Source of the DNA: Bacillota bacterium
GTDB taxonomy: Bacteria; Bacillota; Dethiobacteria; DTU022
Length of the DNA: 35,050 nucleotides
Reading direction: 5' to 3'
Assembly (NCBI GenBank): GCA_029552125.1
Contig: JAKPEE010000008.1
Location: 1 to 35,050, forward strand
Shown here one piece after another: positions 1 through 7,729 of this stretch. The stretch's first letter is position 1; each line of letters starts with the position of its first letter. A program made the translations under genes and the position numbers. The notes below the pieces were generated by a model. It was not told where the DNA came from. It saw only the letters and a program-made list of their open reading frames with translations, and did no database searches.

Positions 1-2
1 AG

Positions 3-101
3 CAAAAACAGGTGCTTGAACTACGTAAAAAGCTGGGTTTGATTCCCGAGCAGACATCTACGGATGATCAAGATCAAAAGAAGGATGGCAGTGCCGCTTG
101 A
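3..101 (+). CDS. C-terminal tail of an unidentified protein (partial)
   Basis: An open frame runs in from the window edge and stops at TGA 99-101, giving 32 residues that begin QKQVLELRKKLG and end in a charged, low-complexity tail (DDQDQKKDGSAA). The other two forward frames hit stops within about 45 bases, so this is the likely coding frame. The segment looks like a short amphipathic helix followed by a disordered acidic/basic tail. That is too little to assign a family, and I do not recognise the protein. A weak terminator-like hairpin overlaps its stop codon, and the nad promoter follows about 100 bases later, so it is probably a separate transcription unit. Confidence 0.5.
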   Translation, partial: QKQVLELRKKLGLIPEQTSTDDQDQKKDGSAA

Positions 102-118
102 GCCAGGCCGAGCTTTTT
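96..118 (+). terminator. weak intrinsic terminator overlapping the upstream stop codon
   Basis: GCTTG (96-100) can pair with CGAGC (109-113), with one G-U pair and an 8-nt loop, followed immediately by five T residues (114-118). The stem is only 5 bp, so this is a weak candidate. Its position between the upstream gene end and the nad promoter makes sense for a terminator. Confidence 0.35.
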
Positions 119-201
119 ACAGACAAAATTGGACTTGACCAAATAAACCAAGCGGAAAAATGATTATTCGTCATGTGATATTATTAAACAGTACCATTTT
201 G

Positions 202-231
202 TTGACAACTGTCTTGCTTTTCCGTCATAAT
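202..231 (+). promoter_or_regulatory. SigA-type promoter of nadABC with an overlapping dyad
   Basis: A perfect -35 TTGACA (202-207) is followed after 18 bases by CATAAT (226-231), a 5/6 match to the -10 consensus. Transcription would start near 238, leaving a leader of about 25 bases before the nadA ribosome binding site. A short dyad GACA-AC-TGTC (204-213) overlaps the -35 box and could be an operator. In Firmicutes nad genes are often repressed by NiaR (YrxA), but I cannot match this dyad to a verified NiaR consensus from memory. Confidence 0.6.
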
Positions 232-264
232 ATGAATACACAAAATGCAAGGGGTGTCATCAAT

Positions 265-1179
265 ATGCCTCTGGATGCGTTGCAGGATAAAATTGCCAGG
301 TTAAAAAAGGAGTGCCGCGCCATTATCCTGGCTCACAATTACCAGCCGGAAGAGATCCAGGATTGTGCCGACTACATAGGGGATTCCTTTGAGCTGAGCC
401 GCATTGCCGCCGATTCCGATGCGGCGGTTATTGTTTTTTGCGGGGTCCATTTTATGGCGGAAAGTGCAGCCATTCTGGCCCCGGGCAAAACGGTCCTTTT
501 GCCGGAGCTGGCCGCCGGCTGCCCCCTGGCAGATATGATCTCTCCGGAAGAGCTGCGTGAATTTAAACAGAAACATCCCGGCGCCGCCGTGGCGGCATAC
601 ATAAATTCTTCGGCGGCAGTGAAAGCGGAAAGCGATGTTTGTGTGACCTCGGCCAACGCTGTTGAAGTTATAAACTCCCTTCAAGAAGAGCGGGTAATAT
701 TTGTCCCCGATTGCAATCTGGCTGATTTTGTCTCCAAGCACACCACCAAAGAGATTATTCCCTGGCAGGGCTACTGCATCACCCACCACCGTGTTTATCC
801 TGAAGATATACAAAAAGCCCGCCGCCTTCATCCTCAGGCCATAGTTATCGTTCACCCCGAATGCCGGCCGGAAGTTGTGGCGCTGGCCGATTATGCCCTG
901 GGCACAGGCGGCATGATTCGTTTTGTCCGGGAAACGGAGCATCAAGAGATTATTGTCGGCACAGAATTGGGCATGATCTACCGCCTGCGCAAGGAATGTC
1001 CGGATAAAAAGTTTTACCTTCTTTCTACCGGCCTTGTTTGCCCCAACATGAAGTACACGACACTGGAGAAAGTAGTCTGGTCACTGGAGAATATGGAACA
1101 TAAGATTGCAGTTGCTCCAGAGATTGCGGAAAAAGCGGCCCGGGCTCTCCAGCGCATGTTGGATGTGCCGGTGCATTAA
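265..1179 (+). CDS. nadA: Quinolinate synthase NadA
   Basis: NadA condenses iminoaspartate with dihydroxyacetone phosphate to quinolinate, the second step of de novo NAD synthesis, using a [4Fe-4S] cluster. The 304-residue protein has the expected family length. Cys86 (AAGCPLAD), Cys171 (QGYCITHH) and Cys259 (GLVCPNMK) sit at the spacing of the three cluster ligands, and AHNYQPEEIQ near residue 23 and VHPECRPEV near 197 are typical. The frame is open from an ATG at 160, but that lies upstream of the promoter. The ATG at 265 follows AAGGGG (249-254) at good spacing, so it is preferred. It is the first gene of nadA-nadB-nadC, with nadB starting 11 bases after its stop. The order and promoter suggest co-transcription. 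Confidence 0.95.
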   Translation: MPLDALQDKIARLKKECRAIILAHNYQPEEIQDCADYIGDSFELSRIAADSDAAVIVFCGVHFMAESAAILAPGKTVLLPELAAGCPLADMISPEELREFKQKHPGAAVAAYINSSAAVKAESDVCVTSANAVEVINSLQEERVIFVPDCNLADFVSKHTTKEIIPWQGYCITHHRVYPEDIQKARRLHPQAIVIVHPECRPEVVALADYALGTGGMIRFVRETEHQEIIVGTELGMIYRLRKECPDKKFYLLSTGLVCPNMKYTTLEKVVWSLENMEHKIAVAPEIAEKAARALQRMLDVPVH

Positions 1180-1189
1180 GGAGGCCCTA

Positions 1190-2836
1190 ATGTATTTAGA
1201 AGAAGGTTTTTCGGCTGATTATGTGATCATCGGTTCCGGCGTGGCCGGACTTTATACGGCGATTTGCCTGGCTTCATCCGGGCGTGTCGCTGTTTTAAGC
1301 AAACAGGATTTGATCGCAGGCAATACCTGGTTTGCCCAGGGAGGGATTGCCGCTGCTTTTTCGGACGAAGATTCCCCCACTCTTCATCTTGAAGATACCT
1401 GGAAAGCCGGGGGCTGTTTCGGCCAGCGCTCTGCCATTCGCGTCCTGGTGGAAGAAGCGCCGGCCCGGATCCAGGATCTATTACGGATGGGGGTTAACTT
1501 TGACCGCCGTAACGGCAATATCGACCTGGGCCAGGAAGGAGCCCATTCCCGTAAAAGAATTTTACATATCGGCGGTGACGCCACCGGCAAAGAGCTGTTG
1601 GAGGCCTTGCTGCACCGGGCCAGGCAAGAAGGCGTTACTTTCGTGGAGAGCGCCTTTGTCGAGCGGCTTCTCCTTGAAGAAGGACGTTGCCGGGGGATAG
1701 TTTTTGTTAAAGATGGGCACAGCTATTACGCGTATGCTCGCGCGGTAATTCTGGCTACAGGCGGTTGCGGCCAGATTTTTAAATGTACGACCAACGCCCC
1801 CGCTGTAACCGGGGACGGCCTGGCCATGGCCTTTCAGGCCGGCGCAGTGTTGCGGGACCTCGAATTTTTCCAGTTTCATCCAACTGTCTTTTTCCCGCCG
1901 CAGGGCAAACCATTTTTAATTTCTGAAGCGGTTCGGGGAGAGGGAGCCCGCCTGGTCAACAGGCACGGTGAATATTTCATGGAAAAGGTTCACCCCAGGG
2001 CCGAGCTGGGCCCCCGTGATATTGTAGCCCGGGCCATCCTGGCGGAGCAGCAGAAAACAGGCGGCCCTGTCTATCTTGATATGCGCCACCTGGGGAGCAC
2101 CTATGCCAGGGAGCGCTTTCCGACTATTTACAGCCGCTGTCTCGAATGGGGACTACATATCAGCCGTGATCTTATTCCTGTATCCCCGGCGGCGCATTAC
2201 CTCATCGGCGGCGTCCAGGTGGATCTGGACGGCCGCACTGCCGTGGAAAACCTGTTTGCCGTGGGAGAAGTGGCTTCCACCGGGGTGCACGGCGCCAACC
2301 GCCTGGCCAGCAATTCCCTTTTAGAAGGGCTGGTGTTCGGCCACCGCGTGGCCAGGGCTGCCGCCGCCATTCCCCCGGACCGGGCATCGCAAAAAAGCGG
2401 TAAGCCGGAAATGTTCCAGTTAAAGGCTTCCGGGAAAGAAGAAACCGCCTGCCGTGCGTTACTTGAGCCGCTGCAGCAGTTGATGTGGCAACATGCAGGG
2501 TTGATTCGCCATGATGCCGGGTTGTCTCTGGCCCGCAAGCAGCTAGAACAATGGTGGCCGTTGACTGGATATAATTATGCCGGGGTTGTCTTGAACGAAA
2601 CCCGCAATATGTTGACCGTTGCGGCGATGATGGTCGAAGCTGCCGCAGCCCGCCGCGAGAGCCGTGGCTGCCACTATCGCCACGATTATCCTGAATCGGA
2701 TGCCGGCTGGGAGACGAAGCATATTTCTTTCCAAAAGAGCGCCCCTTTGCCGGCCCGGCCAGGGTCAATGGATTATCCCCAGCCGCACTTTTACCGCGAT
2801 GCCCGGAATGATCATAATGGGAGGCAAATATCATGA
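1190..2836 (+). CDS. nadB: L-aspartate oxidase NadB
   Basis: NadB oxidises L-aspartate to iminoaspartate with FAD, feeding NadA. In an anaerobe it must pass electrons to something other than O2, commonly fumarate. The 548-residue protein shows an N-terminal FAD-binding GSGVAGLYTA (about residues 14-23), the flavoprotein segments HIGGDATGKE and ATGGCGQIF, the active-site region EFFQFHPT, and the C-terminal flavin motif ending GANRLASNSLLEGLVFG, as in the succinate dehydrogenase/fumarate reductase flavoprotein family. The succinate dehydrogenase and fumarate reductase flavoproteins are larger and lack this nad context. The start at 1190 follows AAGGAGG (1178-1184), and the longer open frame from 1106 would overlap nadA. 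The 3' end overlaps nadC by 4 bases, indicating translational coupling. Confidence 0.95.
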   Translation: MYLEEGFSADYVIIGSGVAGLYTAICLASSGRVAVLSKQDLIAGNTWFAQGGIAAAFSDEDSPTLHLEDTWKAGGCFGQRSAIRVLVEEAPARIQDLLRMGVNFDRRNGNIDLGQEGAHSRKRILHIGGDATGKELLEALLHRARQEGVTFVESAFVERLLLEEGRCRGIVFVKDGHSYYAYARAVILATGGCGQIFKCTTNAPAVTGDGLAMAFQAGAVLRDLEFFQFHPTVFFPPQGKPFLISEAVRGEGARLVNRHGEYFMEKVHPRAELGPRDIVARAILAEQQKTGGPVYLDMRHLGSTYARERFPTIYSRCLEWGLHISRDLIPVSPAAHYLIGGVQVDLDGRTAVENLFAVGEVASTGVHGANRLASNSLLEGLVFGHRVARAAAAIPPDRASQKSGKPEMFQLKASGKEETACRALLEPLQQLMWQHAGLIRHDAGLSLARKQLEQWWPLTGYNYAGVVLNETRNMLTVAAMMVEAAAARRESRGCHYRHDYPESDAGWETKHISFQKSAPLPARPGSMDYPQPHFYRDARNDHNGRQIS

Positions 2837-3666
2837 TCCCGCCGCTGATGATTAAAGAGACGATTAAAAATGCGTTAAAGGAGGATCTCGGGCAGGGTGA
2901 TCTGACTACCTTCTATACCGTACCGGCACAGGCCCGGGGCAGTGGACGCATCCTGGCTAAAGAAACAGGGGTCATGGCCGGACTTTTTGTGGCCGCCGAG
3001 GTTTTTCATTGTGTCGACGGCACCCTGCAGGTAGAGCGGCTGGTGGAAGACGGTACGCGCGTGCGTGCGGGGCAGCCGGTCATGCACATTAGCGGCCGGC
3101 TTCAAGCCATCCTCTTGGCGGAAAGAACAGCTTTAAATTTCCTGCAGCGGCTTTCTGGCATTGCCACAAAAACAGCGCTATGGGTTGAAGCAATTAAAGA
3201 TTATCCGGTACGCCTGGCCGATACGCGCAAGACCACCCCCGGGTTAAGAATGCTGGAGAAGTATGCCGTGGCCGTTGGCGGCGGCTATAACCACCGTCTC
3301 GCCCTGGATAGCGGAATTCTAATTAAAGAAAACCATATCCGCGCCGCCGGAGGCATCACTGCCGCCGTTAAAGCGGTCCGGGAACGGGCTCCGTTCACCG
3401 TGCGCATCGAAGTTGAAGTAACCGACCTGGCACAGCTTCAAGAGGCCCTGGCAGCCGGTGCCGATATTATTATGCTGGACAATATGGATATTGAAATGAT
3501 GCGCCAGGCGGTGGCCATAACAGAAGGAAGGGCTTTGCTGGAAGCTTCGGGCAACGTAACTTATGAACGTCTCGTGGAAATTGCCGCCACCGGGGTGGAT
3601 ATTATCTCCTGCGGCGCCCTGACCCATTCTTTTAAATCTCTGGATTTAAGTTTGCTGCTTGATTAA
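2833..3666 (+). CDS. nadC: Nicotinate-nucleotide pyrophosphorylase (carboxylating) NadC
   Basis: NadC converts quinolinate and PRPP to nicotinate mononucleotide, CO2 and PPi, completing the three-step route encoded here. The 277 residues match the usual length. Recognisable blocks are EDLGQGDLTT near the N-terminus, AERTALNFLQRLSGIAT, the substrate-binding ADTRKTTPGLR, GGGYNHRLALDSGILIKENH, EVEV and IIMLDNMD in the barrel, and LEASGNV plus GVDIISCGALTHS at the end. The ATG overlaps the nadB stop by 4 bases (ATGA) and is preceded by GGGAGG (2819-2824). An ATG at 2848 is an alternative start five codons in. Regulation is presumably with nadA and nadB. Confidence 0.95.
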   Translation: MIPPLMIKETIKNALKEDLGQGDLTTFYTVPAQARGSGRILAKETGVMAGLFVAAEVFHCVDGTLQVERLVEDGTRVRAGQPVMHISGRLQAILLAERTALNFLQRLSGIATKTALWVEAIKDYPVRLADTRKTTPGLRMLEKYAVAVGGGYNHRLALDSGILIKENHIRAAGGITAAVKAVRERAPFTVRIEVEVTDLAQLQEALAAGADIIMLDNMDIEMMRQAVAITEGRALLEASGNVTYERLVEIAATGVDIISCGALTHSFKSLDLSLLLD

Positions 3667-3694
3667 ATATGCGGTAAGCAGGTGACAGTCTACT

Positions 3695-4615
3695 ATGGCT
3701 GAGCGTAAAATTTACGACTTGATCATTGTGGGCGGCGGCCCTGCCGGTGCTACCGCGGCTCTTTATGGCGCCCGGGCCGGCCTGTCCGTTTTGCTGCTGG
3801 AAAAAATGGTTCTGGGCGGGGAGATTGTCTCCACCGAACGGCTGGATAATTATCCGGGCTTCCCCGCAGGGATTACCGGGGCTGAGTTCGGGCAGCTCCT
3901 GGAGCAGCAGCTACAGCGCCACCGGGTGCCGGTGCAGCCGGTGGAGATTGAACAGGTCTCACTGAAAAGCGAAACTAAAAAGGTTTTCTTTGCCACCGGA
4001 GAAGAGGCGGCCCGGGCGGTTATTATCGCCACGGGAACGGTGCCCAACCTGCTCAATGTCCCGGGCGAAAAGGAGCTTTTGGGCCGGGGCGTTTCCTACT
4101 GCGCCACCTGCGACGCCGCCTTTTTCCGCAACAAAGAAGTGGCCGTGGTTGGCGGCGGCGATGCGGCCCTGGAAGAAACGCTGTTCCTGTCTCGCTTTGC
4201 CTCTAAAATATACCTGATCCACCGCCGCGACGCTTTTCGCGGCATCAAAGCGCTGCAGGAAAAAGTATTCTCTCTGCCCAACGTGGAGATTCTCTGGAAA
4301 AGTACGATCCAGAGTATTGAAGGAGAAAAAAAGGTGGAGGGATTGCACATACAGCAGGAGGGGCGGGCTCGCTTCCTGCCGCTGCAGGGCCTCTTTGTCT
4401 ATATAGGGCGCAAGGCCAATACCGGTTTTTTGGGCGATGAACTGCCCCTGGATGAGCATGGTTTTATCGTCACCAATGATCAAATGGAAACCTCCCTTCC
4501 CCTGGTCTACGCTGCCGGCGATGTGCGCCGCAAAGGTTTGCGCCAGGTTATTACCGCTGCCGCCGACGGAGCCATAGCGGCCGCTGCCGCAGCCCAGGCC
4601 CTGGCGGTTCTTTAA
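3695..4615 (+). CDS. trxB: Thioredoxin reductase-like flavoprotein
   Basis: This is a low-molecular-weight thioredoxin reductase: an FAD enzyme passing electrons to thioredoxin through a redox-active disulfide. The 306 residues contain the FAD site GGGPAGATAALYGARAG near residue 12, the redox motif CATCDAAFF, the NAD(P)-binding VVGGGDAALEE, an HRRDAFRG motif of the kind that contacts the NADPH phosphate, and the C-terminal FAD motif YAAGDVRRKGLRQVITAAADG. The family also contains ferredoxin-dependent and other variants. HRRD favours NADPH, but this is not proof. It lies 28 bases after nadC, with GCAGGTGA as ribosome binding site, and may be the last gene of the nad transcript. No terminator is visible between trxB and ku. 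Confidence 0.88.
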   Translation: MAERKIYDLIIVGGGPAGATAALYGARAGLSVLLLEKMVLGGEIVSTERLDNYPGFPAGITGAEFGQLLEQQLQRHRVPVQPVEIEQVSLKSETKKVFFATGEEAARAVIIATGTVPNLLNVPGEKELLGRGVSYCATCDAAFFRNKEVAVVGGGDAALEETLFLSRFASKIYLIHRRDAFRGIKALQEKVFSLPNVEILWKSTIQSIEGEKKVEGLHIQQEGRARFLPLQGLFVYIGRKANTGFLGDELPLDEHGFIVTNDQMETSLPLVYAAGDVRRKGLRQVITAAADGAIAAAAAAQALAVL

Positions 4616-4639
4616 GTACAGCACCGGTTTTCACCCCCC

Positions 4640-4687
4640 GGATAAAGATATGTTGGCGTGGCAGAATATAAAAAAACATATCTTTAT
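4640..4687 (+). promoter_or_regulatory. Inverted repeat and sporulation-type promoter candidate upstream of ku
   Basis: A perfect 13-bp inverted repeat lies just before ku: ATAAAGATATGTT (4642-4654) and AACATATCTTTAT (4675-4687), separated by 20 bases. The second arm ends immediately before the ku ribosome binding site. In the same place GGATA (4640-4644), 17 bases, CAGAATA (4662-4668) resembles the SigF/SigG promoter pattern GHATR-N18-CATWHTA with one mismatch and a one-base shorter spacer. In Bacillus subtilis ku is transcribed in the forespore by SigG, which makes the match interesting but not decisive. Confidence 0.35.
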
Positions 4688-4703
4688 TTGGAGTGAACCC
4701 TCT

Positions 4704-5531
4704 ATGCGCCCTTTGTGGAAAGGCTCCATCAGCTTCGGCCTGGTCAATATCCCGGTACGCCTCTTTGCCGCCACGGAGCAAAAAAATGTCAAGTTTCGCT
4801 ATCTGCATGAACCCTGCCGCACCCCTGTGGAATACCGCAAGGTTTGTCCCCGCTGTAAAAAAGAAGTGCCCCTGGAAGAGATCGTCAAAGGCTATGAGTA
4901 TGAAAAAGGGCGCTTTGTCGTGATTGAAGAAAGTGATCTGGCCCGTATTCCCGAAGAGACCACAAAAAACATCGCTATTGTTGATTTTGTCCGCCAGGAA
5001 GAGGTAGACCCGGTTTATTACGATCGTTCCTATTTTCTTGCCCCCGGTGAAACGGGAGAGAAAGCCTTTCAATTGCTGCAGCAATCCATGGCCGAATCGG
5101 ACATGGTGGCAGTGGTGCGCATCGTCTTGCGGTCGCGCCAATCCCTGGGGGTATTGCGCGTCTATGAACATACCCTGGCCCTGTCAACAATGTTCTACCC
5201 GGACGAGGTGCGCTCCACCGCCGGGCTTCCCGCCTGGAACCGGGAAATGAAGGTCAGTGATAGCGAGCTTAAAATGGCGCGGGAGCTGATAAAAAACTTG
5301 ACCGCTCCCTTTACTCCGGAGAAATATACCGACGAGTACCGCAAAGCGCTCCTGGAAATTATCGAAGCAAAGATTGCCGGGGAAGAAGTCTATATGGCCC
5401 CGGCAGCACAAAAAGGCGAGGTGGTCGATTTAATGGAAGCGCTGAAAGCCAGCATAGAAGCAACCCGGGCAAGTGCCGGCGCGGAAACGGGACAAAAACG
5501 GCGGAAAAAAGCAACCGTTGGCACGGCTTGA
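4704..5531 (+). CDS. ku: Bacterial Ku DNA end-binding protein
   Basis: Ku is a homodimeric ring that threads onto double-strand break ends and recruits LigD in non-homologous end joining. The N-terminus MRPLWKGSISFGLVNIPVRLF is diagnostic of bacterial Ku. It is followed by the expected HEPCRTPVEYRKVCPRCKKEVP (a CxxC segment), KGYEYEKGRFVVIEESDL and the conserved core YYLAPGE-like segment (here SYFLAPGETGEKAF). The length of 275 residues is normal, and a basic C-terminal tail (GQKRRKKATVG) fits the DNA-binding extension. The start at 4704 follows TTGGAGTGA (4688-4696). An open frame from 4650 adds unrelated residues inside the inverted repeat. The next gene, the LigD ligase, overlaps its 3' end in another frame. 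Confidence 0.94.
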   Translation: MRPLWKGSISFGLVNIPVRLFAATEQKNVKFRYLHEPCRTPVEYRKVCPRCKKEVPLEEIVKGYEYEKGRFVVIEESDLARIPEETTKNIAIVDFVRQEEVDPVYYDRSYFLAPGETGEKAFQLLQQSMAESDMVAVVRIVLRSRQSLGVLRVYEHTLALSTMFYPDEVRSTAGLPAWNREMKVSDSELKMARELIKNLTAPFTPEKYTDEYRKALLEIIEAKIAGEEVYMAPAAQKGEVVDLMEALKASIEATRASAGAETGQKRRKKATVGTA

Positions 5532-6477
5532 GCTGTTTGCGCCCCTGGAACGGCATTTCGGATCCATCAAGCCCATGGAACCGCGCCCGGCGGAAACGCC
5601 ATTTGATGACCCGGAATATGTTTATCAGATTAAGTGGGATGGCATCAGGATTCTGGCCTTTATAATAAAAGGGCAGGTCAGGCTGCAAAACCGGAAAGGT
5701 CGCGATCGCACCGCGCAGTACCCGGAGTTGCAGCAATTGGCGGAGTTGATCCGGTCTGAAGAAGCCCTTCTTGACGGCGAAGTGGTGGTCATGGAGGGAG
5801 GAAAGCCGAGCTTCCCCAGGGTTATCCAGCGAGATTTTTGCCAGAATAGACGCACCATCCTGCCCCTTTCCAGAAGGCTACCCTGCACCTACTGCTTATT
5901 TGATTTGCTGTTTCTGGATCGTAAAGACCTTACCGGAGAGCCCTTGATTGACCGGCAGCATCTCCTCTCCGAAGTGGCTTCATCGCGCTGGCCGCTTTAC
6001 ATAACTGAAAATTTTTCCAGCGGCATCTCCCTTTACCGCCGGGCTGAAGAGCTGGGGCTGGAGGGGATTGTGGCCAAGTTGAAAAGGAGCCCTTACCTTT
6101 TGGGGCAGAAGTCAGACTACTGGCTTAAGGTGAAGCCGCGCCGGCGCCTGCTTTGTATTGTGGGCGGCTTGAAAATGAGTAAGGGAACAGTGGGGGCCAT
6201 TTTGCTGGGGGCCTATGACAACGGAGTAATACGTTATCTCGGCCGGGCCGGTTCCGGGCTTACCCGCCGCGACCTGGAAATACTCCGCCAGTACATTGCC
6301 ACCGGCAGGGCGGCAGCGCCGCCTTTCGCCGATCCCCCTCCCGATAAAGATTGCCTCTGGCTGGAACCCCGCCTTACGGTCATGATTGAATTTGCCGAAT
6401 GGACGCCGGATTTAAAGCTGCGCGCCCCGGTAGTGGTAGGGTTCAGTACCAGGCCCCCCGGTGATGCAGTAATTTAG
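5473..6477 (+). CDS. ligD: ATP-dependent DNA ligase, LigD ligase domain
   Basis: This enzyme seals DNA nicks with ATP in Ku-dependent end joining. Nucleotidyltransferase motifs are in order: motif I IKWDGIRI with the adenylated lysine, LLDGEVVV, TYCLFDLLFLD (motif III), EGIVAKL (motif IV) and DYWLKVKP (motif V). An OB-fold (VGGLKMSKGTVGAILLG to WTPDLKLRAPVVVGF) follows. It is a ligase-only protein of about 334 residues, whereas classical LigD (as in Mycobacterium) also carries polymerase and phosphoesterase domains. The polymerase is a separate gene downstream and no phosphoesterase is seen. The start is uncertain: GTG 5473 overlaps ku by 59 bases, and TTG 5518 or ATG 5575 are alternatives. 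The residues before IKPMEPRPAETPFDDPE are poorly conserved in the family, so a shorter product is possible. Confidence 0.9.
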   Translation: MPARKRDKNGGKKQPLARLELFAPLERHFGSIKPMEPRPAETPFDDPEYVYQIKWDGIRILAFIIKGQVRLQNRKGRDRTAQYPELQQLAELIRSEEALLDGEVVVMEGGKPSFPRVIQRDFCQNRRTILPLSRRLPCTYCLFDLLFLDRKDLTGEPLIDRQHLLSEVASSRWPLYITENFSSGISLYRRAEELGLEGIVAKLKRSPYLLGQKSDYWLKVKPRRRLLCIVGGLKMSKGTVGAILLGAYDNGVIRYLGRAGSGLTRRDLEILRQYIATGRAAAPPFADPPPDKDCLWLEPRLTVMIEFAEWTPDLKLRAPVVVGFSTRPPGDAVI

Positions 6478-6517
6478 ATGCAGTAAGATTGTTTTATACT
6501 TGAAACAGTGCCCGCCA

Positions 6518-6706
6518 GGGAATCAGGAACCCAGAATTCAGAAGGGAAACCAAAACGATTTGCTTTAAACCAAAAGTTCCCACGGATAGCAACAGTTAAA
6601 TGTTATCCTTTTTGTTTAAGGGAATTCAGAAGGAAAAGAATAAAAGCAGAATCGCCGCTGTTCCTATCTTTTATTCCGGATTCTGGATGCTTAATTCTGG
6701 CTTCCC
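6518..6706. repeat. MITE-like inverted-repeat element, copy 1
   Basis: The 251-base gap between the two ligD genes holds a 189-base element running from GGGAATC (6518) to CTTCCC (ending 6706). Its ends are built of CAGAATTCAGAAG-like motifs on the left and ATTCCGGATTCTGG and TTAATTCTGGCTTCCC on the right, inverted relative to each other. The same architecture and similar internal words (AAACGATTTGCTTTAAAC on the left, ATCTTTTATTC on the right) occur in the element at 34056-34223. It has no credible ORF and ends about 10 bases before the ribosome binding site of the polymerase gene. Confidence 0.6.
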
Positions 6707-6728
6707 GAAGAAGAAAGAGGTCGCGGAA

Positions 6729-7610
6729 ATGCCAACATTGACGGTCAATCGTAGAGAAGTAAAGCTCACAAACCTGGATCGCATTCTCTGGCCTGATGTG
6801 GGGCTGACCAAGCATGATTTAATCCGTTATTACATTGAAGTAGCCCCTTACCTGCTGCCGCATTTAAAGGGACGCTTGCTGGTGGTCCAGCGTTTTCCCG
6901 AAGGAATAGAAGGAGAAGGTTTTTACCAGAAAAACATTCCGGAAAGTGCGCCGCCATGGCTGCGTACCCACCAGGTGGAGCACCAGGAAGGAAAAAAGAC
7001 GCGCTATTTAATTGCTGATTCCATTGAAGCCCTGGTGTGGCTGGGCAATCAGGCTTGCCTGGAGCTGCACCCCTGGCTTTCCCCGGTGGACCGGCTTGAA
7101 AACCCCGATTTTGCTGTTTTTGACCTGGATCCGATGGAGGATTCAACTTATGAGGATGTCTGCCGGGCTGCCCTGTTGATTAAAGAAATACTTGACCGCC
7201 TGCAGCTACGCTGTTATCCCAAGCTATCCGGAGGCGCAGGATTGCAGCTATACCTGCCCCTGCAACCGCAATATTCTTATGAACAGTCACGTACTTTTGT
7301 CGAATTAATTTGCCGCCAGGTTCAGGCTTTGCTGCCGGAGATCACCACGGTGGAGCGGAAGGTCAATCAGCGCCGGGGGAAACTATATCTGGATTACCTG
7401 CAAAATGTTTTTGGCAAAACACTGGCTGCCGTTTACAGCCCGCGCCCTAGGCCAGGCGCCCCCGTCTCCATACCCCTGGATTGGTCTGAAGTGGCTGCCT
7501 GCTCTCCCCGGCCGGGTTCTATTACCCTGCAGAATATTATGCCCCGGCTGAAGGAAAAAGGAGATCTGTTTGCACCGGTTTTGACTGATAAACAGAAATT
7601 GCCTCTTTAA
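6729..7610 (+). CDS. ligD: LigD-type primase-polymerase (PolDom) for end joining
   Basis: This is a stand-alone LigD polymerase domain of the archaeo-eukaryotic primase superfamily, which fills gaps at broken ends and prefers ribonucleotides. The N-terminus reads VKLTNLDRILWPDVGLTKHDLIRYY. Then come PHLKGRLLVVQRFPEGIEG, ACLELHPW with the conserved His, the catalytic VFDLDP metal site, LSGGAGLQLYLPL (Gln where many homologues have His) and YLDYLQN with the third acidic residue. The length of 293 residues equals one PolDom. ATG 6729 follows AGAGG (6716-6720) at 8 bases. The frame stays open back to 6600, but only through the repeat element. With ku and the ligase it forms a dispersed equivalent of a multidomain LigD. 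Confidence 0.92.
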   Translation: MPTLTVNRREVKLTNLDRILWPDVGLTKHDLIRYYIEVAPYLLPHLKGRLLVVQRFPEGIEGEGFYQKNIPESAPPWLRTHQVEHQEGKKTRYLIADSIEALVWLGNQACLELHPWLSPVDRLENPDFAVFDLDPMEDSTYEDVCRAALLIKEILDRLQLRCYPKLSGGAGLQLYLPLQPQYSYEQSRTFVELICRQVQALLPEITTVERKVNQRRGKLYLDYLQNVFGKTLAAVYSPRPRPGAPVSIPLDWSEVAACSPRPGSITLQNIMPRLKEKGDLFAPVLTDKQKLPL

Positions 7611-7687
7611 TATCTCTGTTTGCCCATACCGAAATAACCGTTACTATGATATAATCATGAAAAAAATTTGCAGGAAAAAGAAGTACA

Positions 7688-7717
7688 TTCATGAATTTTG
7701 TGTATTCAGAATATAAT
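7688..7717 (+). promoter_or_regulatory. Candidate promoter of the mgtC-like gene
   Basis: A perfect -10 TATAAT (7712-7717) lies 18 bases after TTCATG (7688-7693), which is only a partial -35 match. A second TATAAT (7650-7655) lies upstream without a convincing -35. Initiation near 7724 would give a leader of about 170 bases beginning just before the GC-rich stem described separately. Confidence 0.4.
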
Positions 7718-7729
7718 GATAATATTCAC

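Noticed and set aside
160-264. N-terminal extension of nadA from ATG 160
   Set aside because: It would start upstream of a consensus promoter, adds a hydrophobic segment not expected in NadA, and lacks a good ribosome binding site, whereas ATG 265 has one.
6508-6741. Small ORF of 77 codons between the two ligD genes
   Set aside because: It lies almost entirely in the inverted-repeat element, with no ribosome binding site and no family resemblance.
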